Shown one piece after another: positions 30,966 to 36,547 of a stretch of 39,665 nt of DNA. Position 1 is the first letter of the stretch. Each line of letters starts with the position of its first letter. The stretch is taken from assembly GCA_030698665.1 (NCBI GenBank), contig JAUYMI010000014.1, positions 1 to 39,665 on the forward strand, in the 5' to 3' direction. The notes below the pieces were generated by a model that saw nothing but the letters and a program-made list of their open reading frames with translations, was not told the DNA's origin and did not search any database. Source of the stretch: a bacterium (GTDB lineage: Bacteria > Patescibacteriota > Minisyncoccia > Minisyncoccales > UBA10102). The translations under genes were made by a program, and so were the position numbers.

Positions 30966-31697
30966 ATGCAAAGGACGTCCCAGGTGTCAAATACCCGGGT
31001 GGACCGTCGGGCCATGCTTCTTGCATGGACGGTCGGATTTCTCATAGGAGTTCTGCTCTGGACGTTTCGTCTTGTGGGGCTTGTGAAAGTAGTGGGATCC
31101 GCCCCCTGGAAGTTTCGCGCAGATCCGGGACAAGGGCTTCTCGTTATCTATCGGCATCCCTCCATGAAGGAGGTGCTCGCGGTACCCTCGCTCTTCTTCC
31201 CCTGGTACTTGCTGAATCGGGACCGGATTCCCTTTCAGACACCTGATCTGGGCAACTACTACGCTCCATGGTGGATGGCTCCGCTCCGATCAGTCCTCAT
31301 TCCCGTAGAGAGAGGGAGCCCGGTGAGGGAGGCAAGATCGTTCGTCCGCATGCGTTCTCACCTGAGGAGCGGAGGAACTCTCGCTATTGCTCCAGAAGGC
31401 GGACGTACCTGGAAGGGGGAGGAGTTCAAGATGCTCACCCGGGAGGGAGAAATCATCATCGTCCCCGCCCTTGAAGGAGCCCGGCCGAACCTGAAAAAAC
31501 CCATTCTCCGGCGCTTCAAGTCCGGGGTCGGGAAGCTGGCGGCTGACGGAGTTCCCGTTCTTCCAATATGGGTGGAGCCCAGGTGGAAGTACGGACTCCG
31601 CATCGTCGTCGGGGAGCCAGTCACTTTTGATGTTCTCCCGGGGCGGGAGATTACAGAGCACCTGGAGGACATCATGCTTCAGCTCGCAGAGAGGTAA
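30966..31697 (+). CDS. PlsC-like 1-acyl-glycerol-3-phosphate acyltransferase with HX4E motif
   Basis: The 243-aa product has an N-terminal membrane segment (about residues 17-36). Acyltransferase block I is YRHPSMKE: the catalytic histidine is present, but the partner four residues later is Glu where the family has Asp. Block II is probably RSVLIPVERGSP and block III is IAPEGGRTWKG (family PEGxR). PlsC makes phosphatidic acid at the membrane. The start has AGGAGG seven nt upstream, deciding for 30966. Because block I is altered, a different acyl acceptor or lower activity is possible. The gene lies between tRNA-Arg(CCT) and a tRNA-Phe-like gene. Confidence 0.85.
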   Translation: MQRTSQVSNTRVDRRAMLLAWTVGFLIGVLLWTFRLVGLVKVVGSAPWKFRADPGQGLLVIYRHPSMKEVLAVPSLFFPWYLLNRDRIPFQTPDLGNYYAPWWMAPLRSVLIPVERGSPVREARSFVRMRSHLRSGGTLAIAPEGGRTWKGEEFKMLTREGEIIIVPALEGARPNLKKPILRRFKSGVGKLAADGVPVLPIWVEPRWKYGLRIVVGEPVTFDVLPGREITEHLEDIMLQLAER

Positions 31698-31713
31698 CTT
31701 TCTGCGCTTTCTT

Positions 31714-31786
31714 GACCTCATAGCTCAATGGATAGAGTTCCTTTTGAAAATAAGGGAGGACGCAGGTCCGATTCCTGCCGAGGTCC
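31714..31786 (+). tRNA. tRNA-Phe-like gene, aberrant (possible pseudo-tRNA)
   Basis: Seventy-three bases fit a cloverleaf: GACCTCA/CGAGGTC acceptor (A7-C66 mismatch), GCTC/GAGT D-stem and GCAGG/CCTGC T-stem. With the best-paired anticodon stem (CCTTT/AAGGG) the loop is TGAAAAT, with G at position 33 and AAA as anticodon. Shifting one base gives anticodon GAA (Phe) after a T33, but with a nine-base loop. The T-loop is TCCGATT, so position 55 is C. The discriminator is C and CCA is not encoded. It is either an unusual tRNA-Phe or a decaying copy. Confidence 0.6.
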
Positions 31787-31794
31787 AAGACCGA

Positions 31795-31823
31795 TTGCAC
31801 GTTGAAAAGCTCTGTGGTACAAT
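31795..31823 (+). promoter_or_regulatory. Promoter of HTH/LAGLIDADG-like copy B, leaderless geometry
   Basis: TTGCAC, 17 nt, then TGGTACAAT (extended -10). Six nt (TCTACA) separate the -10 from the ATG at 31830. The nuclease-type gene therefore appears to carry its own promoter, placed between the tRNA-like gene and its start codon. Confidence 0.65.
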
Positions 31824-31829
31824 TCTACA

Positions 31830-32513
31830 ATGTATTCACAGTACTATAACCTTAAGGCTCGGGCTACGGCTTTGCGAGAGAAGGGCAAGACGTATGGGGA
31901 AATCCGGAAAGTCCTCGGGAAGCCAATCTCCAAAAGCACACTCTCCTATTGGTGCAGAAACACTCCTCTTCCTTCCCATTACGAGGAACGTATTGCTAAG
32001 ATAGTTGGGCAGGCAAGTAGCAGAGGGAGGAAGACCGCTTTAGCGCTGAACCGAATACGATTTGAAGAGCGAATAGAAGAAATTAGATCAAGGGCACATC
32101 AACTTTCTTCTTTCTTCAAAGACGAACGTACTGCAAAAGTTGCTCTCGCGATGCTGTACTTAGGGGAAGGAGCAAAGTGGAAGAGACATAGAGGGTTGCA
32201 CCTTGGTAGCTCAGACCCCGATATTGTGCAGATATACATTAGATTACTCGACAGATGTTATGGAATTCCCAGAGAAAAGCTTTCTGCGCGAATCTCGTAC
32301 CGCGTAGATCAAGATATCCAAGCGCTTACCAGATTTTGGTCTCGAGTAACCGGAATACCGAAATCAAGATTCTATAAGACGAAACCAGATTCCAGAACAA
32401 AGGGTAAAAAAACATTAATAAAAGATTACAAAGGAGTGTGCAGTATTACTTGCGCCGGGACGGATGTGCAGCTTGAACTGGATTTTATTGCGAGAATGTT
32501 TTTGGAAGATTAG
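31830..32513 (+). CDS. HTH + LAGLIDADG-like protein (homing-endonuclease-type), copy B
   Basis: The 227-aa product is a paralogue of the 29679 gene. It has an N-terminal helix-turn-helix (about residues 12-44: GKTYGEIRKV and ISKSTLSYWCRNT) and a charged helix. VALAMLYLGEGAK (104-116) is a LAGLIDADG-like motif with E replacing D. LGSSDPDIVQIYIRLLDRCY and FWSRVTGIPKSRFYKT follow. It has its own promoter with a leaderless start. It begins 43 nt after the aberrant tRNA-Phe-like gene and stops 5 nt before tRNA-Ala(GGC). The family looks like single-motif LAGLIDADG proteins with an added HTH; cleavage activity is unproven. Confidence 0.72.
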   Translation: MYSQYYNLKARATALREKGKTYGEIRKVLGKPISKSTLSYWCRNTPLPSHYEERIAKIVGQASSRGRKTALALNRIRFEERIEEIRSRAHQLSSFFKDERTAKVALAMLYLGEGAKWKRHRGLHLGSSDPDIVQIYIRLLDRCYGIPREKLSARISYRVDQDIQALTRFWSRVTGIPKSRFYKTKPDSRTKGKKTLIKDYKGVCSITCAGTDVQLELDFIARMFLED

Positions 32514-32518
32514 ATTCC

Positions 32519-32589
32519 GGGCCCGTGGTATAACGGTAATATATCTCCATGGCATGGAGAAGTCCGGGGTTCGATTCCCCGCGGGTCCA
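32519..32589 (+). tRNA. tRNA-Ala (GGC)
   Basis: The acceptor stem GGGCCCG/CGGGTCC contains the G3-T70 alanine identity pair. The anticodon arm TCTCC-ATGGCAT-GGAGA gives anticodon GGC. The T-loop TTCGATT is canonical, A73 is present, and CCA is not encoded. Confidence 0.92.
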
Positions 32590-32595
32590 CAGAGG

Positions 32596-32677
32596 GGAGG
32601 GTTGGCAGAACGGCAATGCACTGGTTTCGAAAACCAGCGGGAGCAATCCCTTGGGGGTTCGAATCCCTCACCCTCCG
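32596..32677 (+). tRNA. tRNA-Ser (CGA)
   Basis: The acceptor stem is GGAGGGT/ACCCTCC with G73. The anticodon arm CTGGT-TTCGAAA-ACCAG gives anticodon CGA. A long variable arm (GGGA-GCAA-TCCC) marks a class II tRNA. The T-loop TTCGAAT is canonical. CCA is not encoded. Confidence 0.95.
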
Positions 32678-32684
32678 CACAATC

Positions 32685-33047
32685 ATGTTTAACCCACTTA
32701 AATCAAAACAAAAACCCCCGGCTACGCCAAAGCAGCTGGCAAAGGAGATTGAGGCTCTTGAAAAGGAGGTTGTTTCCTTGACAAAGGAAGTGGAGGGTCT
32801 CAAGCAGGAGATGCGCCAGGCGGTGAGTAGGGTTGGCCTGGTCCGCTTCAATCCGTTTCACGAGATTGGAGGGAACCAGAGCTTTTCCTTGGCCCTGCTG
32901 AACGAGGATACAAACGGAGTTGTGGTCACCTCTCACTATGGCAGAGAGTCAAACCGTGTCTACGGCAAGCGAATCGTGAAGGGAAAAGCTGAGAGCTCGC
33001 TCTCAGAAGAAGAGGAGAAGGCGATTCAGGCGGCAAAGAAGCGGTAG
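32685..33047 (+). CDS. DUF4446 family protein
   Basis: The track ORF begins inside tRNA-Ser; the ATG at 32685, 7 nt after the tRNA, is the likely start, giving 120 aa. A Lys-rich coiled coil (about residues 15-48) leads into the conserved DUF4446 core VGLVRFNPFHEIGGNQSFSL and TSHYGRESNRVYGKRIVKGK. It ends in LSEEEEKAIQAA, also typical. Full-length family members often have an N-terminal membrane helix, which is absent here. Function is unknown. It precedes infB by 11 nt. Confidence 0.88.
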   Translation: MFNPLKSKQKPPATPKQLAKEIEALEKEVVSLTKEVEGLKQEMRQAVSRVGLVRFNPFHEIGGNQSFSLALLNEDTNGVVVTSHYGRESNRVYGKRIVKGKAESSLSEEEEKAIQAAKKR

Positions 33048-33058
33048 CATGAAATCAT

Positions 33059-34546
33059 ATGGTACGTTCATCAACACAACAGAAGATATCTCTCAGGCCG
33101 CCCGTGGCGGTGGTGCTGGGTCACGTGGACCACGGTAAGTCCTCTCTTTTAGAGGCGATCCGGGAGGATTTTCGCATTACGGCAAAAGAGTCAGGCGGGA
33201 TCACCCAGCACATCGGAGCCTATCAGGCTGAAGTGGACGGTAAAAAGATTACGCTGTTAGACACTCCTGGGCATGAGGCGTTTTCAGCCATGAGATCTCG
33301 GGGAGCGCTTGTGGCTGACATCGCCATTCTCGTGGTTGCGGCGGACGATGGCGTGAAGCCTCAGACCAAAGAAGCCATTGAGCAGGCAAAGGCAGCCGGT
33401 GTTCCCTTGCTGGTCGCCATCAATAAGATTGACACGCCGGGCGCCAACCCTGAAAAGGTGAAGGGCGAACTTGCCCAGGCAGGGGTTCAGGTGGAATCGT
33501 ACGGAGGAAGCGTTCCCTGTGTTCTCACATCGGCCAACACCAAGCAGGGCATCAAGGAACTTCTTGAGATGATTCTGCTCATGGCCGAGGTTGAGGAGCT
33601 TGAGAGCGAGAGCGAGGGCGCAGCCGAGGGAGTGGTCATTGAATCCTCCATGGACGTTCGGAGAGGGGCCGTGGCAACGCTCCTGGTTCAACAGGGTCAA
33701 CTCAGGCCGGGAGATGCCGTAGGAACCCCCACGGCTACCGGGAAGATCAGAATACTGGAGGACTTTGAGGGGAATCAGGTCTCTTTTGCCGGTCCCAGTA
33801 TGCCCGTAGTCGCCCTTGGGTTTCAGGAAGCTCCCCATGTTGGGGAAAAGTTTCAGGTGTTTTCGGACCTCCCTGAGGCCGAGTCTGGCCTTCAGGATTC
33901 TCCTGCGGTCCAGGAGGAGGCGGGAGAACAGGAACACCAGCTCCCCATTGTTTTGCGAGCTGACGTGACAGGATCCCTGGAGGCGGTGCAGGGAATCCTC
34001 AACCGCATCCAGTCAGAGAAGGTTGCCCTCAAGATTATCTTCTCGGGCGTGGGAAGTATTACGGAAAGCGACGTGAAGATGGCGCGGGGAGCAGGGGCTC
34101 GTATCATAGGTTTCAATACGAAAGCCGCCGCTAAGGTTTCCGCCTTAGCCGAACGGGAAGAGGTGAAGATTGAGACCTTCCAGGTAATCTACGAGTTAGA
34201 GAAGCGAGTCAAGGAGCTTTTGGAGGGTTCCCTGGAGCCCGAGATCGTGAGGGTGGATCTAGGAGCTTTGCGGGTGCTCGCCGTCTTCAGGACCGAGAAG
34301 AGCAGGCAGATTATCGGGGGTAAGGTGATTGAGGGAGAGATTAGGAAAGGGGCAAGGATTGAAGTTGAGCGCGATGGAGAGATAGTTGGAAAAGTCCGCA
34401 TCGTCAGCCTTCAACAGAACAAGAAGGATACGGGTTCCGTCCAGAAGGGAAACGAGGCGGGGCTTGTTATTGAAAGTGAAACCAGGGCCGCGCAAGGAGA
34501 CATACTCAGGTTCTTTGTGGAAGAGAAGCAGGAGGCAAGCTTGTGA
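33059..34546 (+). CDS. infB: Translation initiation factor IF-2, short form
   Basis: The 495-aa product has the GTPase motifs [16 protein letters not shown] (G1), [11 protein letters not shown] (G3), INKID (G4) and TSANTKQG (G5). Domains II, III ([20 protein letters not shown]) and IV follow. The long variable N-terminal region and IF2-N domains of E. coli IF-2 (890 aa) are missing. IF-2 brings initiator tRNA to the 30S subunit and aids subunit joining. It overlaps rbfA by 4 nt (GTGA), the usual infB-rbfA coupling. Confidence 0.96.
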   Translation: MVRSSTQQKISLRPPVAVVLGHVDHGKSSLLEAIREDFRITAKESGGITQHIGAYQAEVDGKKITLLDTPGHEAFSAMRSRGALVADIAILVVAADDGVKPQTKEAIEQAKAAGVPLLVAINKIDTPGANPEKVKGELAQAGVQVESYGGSVPCVLTSANTKQGIKELLEMILLMAEVEELESESEGAAEGVVIESSMDVRRGAVATLLVQQGQLRPGDAVGTPTATGKIRILEDFEGNQVSFAGPSMPVVALGFQEAPHVGEKFQVFSDLPEAESGLQDSPAVQEEAGEQEHQLPIVLRADVTGSLEAVQGILNRIQSEKVALKIIFSGVGSITESDVKMARGAGARIIGFNTKAAAKVSALAEREEVKIETFQVIYELEKRVKELLEGSLEPEIVRVDLGALRVLAVFRTEKSRQIIGGKVIEGEIRKGARIEVERDGEIVGKVRIVSLQQNKKDTGSVQKGNEAGLVIESETRAAQGDILRFFVEEKQEASL

Positions 34547-34875
34547 GAGACCGCATCCTCAGCATTCAAGAAATACTCAGAGAGGAGATTAGCAAGATTC
34601 TCTTGCACGAGCTTGATCTGTCCCGGGGAGTGCTCGCCACACTTACCAGAGTGGAGGCCTCGGGCAACTTGCAACAGGCCAAGGTTTATATTAGTGTGAT
34701 CCCAGAAACCGAGAGCAAGCAAGTGTTCTCCCAGCTCAAACATGGTATCTTTGCCATTCAGCAGAAACTCAACAAGAAGCTCCGAATGCGCCCGGTTCCC
34801 AAGATTATCTGGATGGCAGAGACCAAGACCAAGGAGGCGGCAAGAATAGAGGAGCTTTTAGAGGAGAATAGATAG
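34543..34875 (+). CDS. rbfA: Ribosome-binding factor A
   Basis: The 110-aa product starts at GTG overlapping the infB stop. It has the KH-like RbfA fold: RILSIQEILREEISKILLHE at the N-terminus, LATLTRVEASGNLQQAKVYI in the middle, and RMRPVPKIIWMAETKTKEAA followed by RIEELL at the end. RbfA helps mature the 30S subunit by acting near 16S helix 1. Length is normal. It ends 8 nt before tRNA-Cys. Confidence 0.93.
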   Translation: MRDRILSIQEILREEISKILLHELDLSRGVLATLTRVEASGNLQQAKVYISVIPETESKQVFSQLKHGIFAIQQKLNKKLRMRPVPKIIWMAETKTKEAARIEELLEENR

Positions 34876-34883
34876 TGTTTGGC

Positions 34884-34955
34884 GGTCTGGTGCCCGAGCA
34901 GCTAGGGAACGGTCTGCAAAACCGTTTTACGCGGGTGCAAATCCCGCCCAGACCT
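34884..34955 (+). tRNA. tRNA-Cys (GCA) with non-canonical T-loop
   Basis: The acceptor stem GGTCTGG/CCAGACC is perfect, with T73, the cysteine discriminator. The anticodon arm ACGGT-CTGCAAA-ACCGT gives anticodon GCA. The T-arm is GCGGG-TGCAAAT-CCCGC, so position 55 is G. The D-stem has only three pairs. CCA is not encoded. Confidence 0.93.
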
Positions 34956-34962
34956 CAAAGGA

Positions 34963-35616
34963 ATGGTGAGTCAGTACCACAGCCGTAGACACAAGATAAA
35001 CGAGGAGTTTTTTGATGCTTGGTCTCCGACCATGGCGTACGTGTTGGGCTTTTGGTTTGCGGATGGCTATATGCGCAAAGACAGGTCTTACAGAGTCTCC
35101 TTTAATTCCGTGGATAGGGATCACCTGGTCGCAGTTCGGAGCGCAATGGGTTCAGAACACCGAATTTTTAAACACCAACGAGACCGGTCTTGGGATATGA
35201 TTTTGTTCTCAAAGCATCTCTATGAGAGGATGCAGGAACTTGGTTGTTTGAGAAGGAAAAGCAGGGTTGTCAGATTTCCAAAAGTCCCTCCGCCTTACCT
35301 GCGCGACTTCATCCGTGGTTACTTTGATGGAGACGGAAGTGTTTTTCGCGTGCACTACATCATGACAAAAAATAACAAACCGACAAAAGAACTAAGAAGC
35401 AACTTCACTTCAGGGAGCAAAGAATTTTTAGAGGAGTTAATGAAAGTGCTCGCAAAAGAGCTTGGTTTCAAGAGAAAGTCGCTTGGGAGTTATAATGACG
35501 GGGGTTCCCTCAAGCTTGGATATGGAACCAAAGACACACGCAGTCTTCTCTTATATATGTACTATCCAGGATGTTCCCTTGCGCTAGAAAGAAAGAGAGC
35601 GTTTTTGACAGAATAG
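34963..35616 (+). CDS. LAGLIDADG homing endonuclease, free-standing
   Basis: The 217-aa product has two LAGLIDADG motifs: YVLGFWFADG (residues 26-35) and FIRGYFDGDG (115-124). Each ends in the acidic residue expected to bind metal. The spacing of about 90 residues fits a single-chain two-domain enzyme of normal size. Between and after them are strand-rich DNA-binding segments (YRVSFNSVDRDHLVAVRSAM; LRSNFTSGSKEFLEELMKVL). The ATG is 7 nt after tRNA-Cys with AAAGGA just upstream, so it is probably co-transcribed with the tRNA. It ends 30 nt before tRNA-Leu. No intron or intein hosts it. Both catalytic aspartates look intact, so the enzyme may be active. Confidence 0.9.
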   Translation: MVSQYHSRRHKINEEFFDAWSPTMAYVLGFWFADGYMRKDRSYRVSFNSVDRDHLVAVRSAMGSEHRIFKHQRDRSWDMILFSKHLYERMQELGCLRRKSRVVRFPKVPPPYLRDFIRGYFDGDGSVFRVHYIMTKNNKPTKELRSNFTSGSKEFLEELMKVLAKELGFKRKSLGSYNDGGSLKLGYGTKDTRSLLLYMYYPGCSLALERKRAFLTE

Positions 35617-35646
35617 GTAGCAGGAAGTATAAATGTAGTGTTTCCA

Positions 35647-35731
35647 GCCCGGGTGGCGGAACTGGCATACGCGCATCGCTTAAAACGATGTGCCGCAAGG
35701 CTTGTGGGTTCAAATCCCACCCCGGGCACCA
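35647..35731 (+). tRNA. tRNA-Leu (TAA), CCA encoded
   Basis: The acceptor stem is GCCCGGG/CCCGGGC. The anticodon arm CATCG-CTTAAAA-CGATG gives anticodon TAA. A long variable arm (TGCC-GCAA-GGCT) is present. The T-loop TTCAAAT is canonical. A73 and CCA are encoded. No group I intron is present, although tRNA-Leu(TAA) is a known intron site. Confidence 0.95.
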
Positions 35732-35735
35732 AAAC

Positions 35736-35763
35736 AAAACCACCTTTTGAAAGGTGGTTTTGT
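35736..35763 (+). terminator. Terminator after tRNA-Leu
   Basis: AAAACCACCTT/AAGGTGGTTTT is an eleven-base-pair perfect stem with a four-nt loop, ending in its own T-run (TTTTG). Confidence 0.88.
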
Positions 35764-35773
35764 GCCCCCTGGC

Positions 35774-35830
35774 CGTGTTCTCGCCTCGCTGTCCTTCGGC
35801 AAGCTCAGGACATCGCTCGCAGAGAACACG
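35774..35830. repeat. Nested palindromic repeat unit
   Basis: The outer arms CGTGTTCTC and GAGAACACG (nine perfect pairs) enclose inner arms TGTCCT and AGGACA around TTCGGCAAGCTC. The inner core resembles a palindrome I have seen scattered in many bacterial genomes. Only one copy was found in this window. Confidence 0.6.
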
Positions 35831-35833
35831 CCC

Positions 35834-35861
35834 CTGAAAAGCAAAGCAGTTTGCTTTTCAG
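35834..35861. repeat. Twelve-base-pair perfect hairpin at the end of the 3D-protein gene
   Basis: CTGAAAAGCAAA and TTTGCTTTTCAG flank GCAG. The TGA stop of the 3D-domain gene lies inside one arm. No T-run follows on either strand, so it may protect the 3' end of the mRNA more than terminate transcription. Confidence 0.55.
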
Positions 35862-36337
35862 CCCTCCAGAACTTCAATGATGATTCTCTTCGCTCCAAAG
35901 TTGACGGCGTCTGTGGTGGAGGCGAACCAGACGTCCACCTGCCACTTCTTCCTCGGATGCATGCGGTCTTCAACGATGAAGATTCTGTTTCCAAAAACTT
36001 CGGGGAGCCTCACCTTTGTGCCAAAGGGGAGGAAGTTGGCGGCAATGATGCCGTCTCGAACCCTGGACCCCGAGGCCGTGGTGAACGGCGTTGAGTCGGT
36101 CTGGTCCGGAGTTGAAGAGTACGCGGTCGCAATGACCGGAATCTCTTGTACCACTTGGTATTCTGAGACGGGAAGGAGGGCGGTGTCAGACACGAGGGCG
36201 CTCCTTCCCTGGGTACTCAGGGGATCCTCTGCCATCTGGAGGCTGCTGCCTGAGGGGATTGACTCAAACAGGGGGGAAGATGTGAGAACAGCTAGGGTCA
36301 GAACGACCGGAACTGCCCTAAATGTGATGTGCTTCAT
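35858..36337 (-). CDS. Secreted 3D (Asp-Asp-Asp) domain protein
   Basis: The ATG at 36337 starts a 159-aa protein with a signal peptide or anchor (FRAVPVVLTLAVLTSSPLFE). The longer track ORF runs upstream across the promoter and is rejected. The C-terminal domain has PVIATAYSSTPDQTDSTPFT, then VEDRMHPRKKWQVDVWFAST and a final strand pair. These are the three conserved aspartates and the A-T-A-Y motif of 3D domains, related to MltA/RlpA barrels that act on peptidoglycan. A muralytic or wall-binding role is inferred. It has its own promoter and a hairpin in its leader. Confidence 0.85.
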   Translation of the reverse strand: MKHITFRAVPVVLTLAVLTSSPLFESIPSGSSLQMAEDPLSTQGRSALVSDTALLPVSEYQVVQEIPVIATAYSSTPDQTDSTPFTTASGSRVRDGIIAANFLPFGTKVRLPEVFGNRIFIVEDRMHPRKKWQVDVWFASTTDAVNFGAKRIIIEVLEG

Positions 36338-36344
36338 AATAAAA

Positions 36345-36359
36345 TCCCAGATTCTGGGA
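36345..36359 (-). promoter_or_regulatory. Leader hairpin with T-run before the 3D-protein ATG
   Basis: On the minus strand TCCCAG-AAT-CTGGGA is followed by TTTTATTATG, so a terminator-like hairpin lies between the promoter and the start codon. It could be an attenuator or an operator. No Shine-Dalgarno sequence is visible. Confidence 0.45.
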
Positions 36360-36366
36360 CGCTTGC

Positions 36367-36394
36367 AGTATAGCATACCCGTCAGAAAAGTCAA
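36367..36394 (-). promoter_or_regulatory. Promoter of the 3D-domain gene
   Basis: TTGACT, 16 nt, then TGCTATACT (extended -10) on the minus strand, about 30 nt upstream of the ATG. Confidence 0.7.
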
Positions 36395-36449
36395 GAGGGG
36401 TGTCAATAGATGGTATGGAGGCCCCGATTTTTTCCACAGGTGGCAAAAT

Positions 36450-36477
36450 TTGACAGGGGTGGGTCGGGGTGTACAAT
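36450..36477 (+). promoter_or_regulatory. Promoter of nrdR-nrdJ
   Basis: TTGACA, a G-rich 16-nt spacer, then TACAAT. The leader to nrdR is about 64 nt and contains two candidate regulatory sites. Confidence 0.7.
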
Positions 36478-36494
36478 GAGAGGTGCGAGTCGCG

Positions 36495-36515
36495 GAATAC
36501 CATTGTATGGTATTC
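36495..36515. promoter_or_regulatory. Perfect inverted repeat in the nrdR leader (operator candidate)
   Basis: GAATACCAT and ATGGTATTC are a perfect nine-base-pair inverted repeat around TGT. It lies about 10 nt after the predicted transcription start, where a bound repressor would block elongation or initiation. It does not match the NrdR box. Confidence 0.5.
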
Positions 36516-36527
36516 TTCCTATCTGTA

Positions 36528-36537
36528 CTATATATTG
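36528..36537. promoter_or_regulatory. NrdR-box-like core
   Basis: CTATATATTG matches the ten-base core of the NrdR box (acaCtATATaTtGtgt). The flanking bases match poorly and no second box at the usual spacing was found. It lies 10 nt before the nrdR ATG, so autoregulation is possible. Confidence 0.4.
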
Positions 36538-36547
36538 ATGCCTCCTC

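Noticed and set aside
33284-33937. 217-aa minus-strand ORF opposite infB
   Set aside because: It is antisense to conserved IF-2 GTPase motifs and has no recognisable features.
22565-35731. Group I introns hosting the homing endonucleases
   Set aside because: Every neighbouring tRNA is contiguous through its anticodon arm and no P/Q/R/S-like core was seen. The nuclease genes lie between tRNAs, not within them, apart from the 10-nt overlap at tRNA-Ala.
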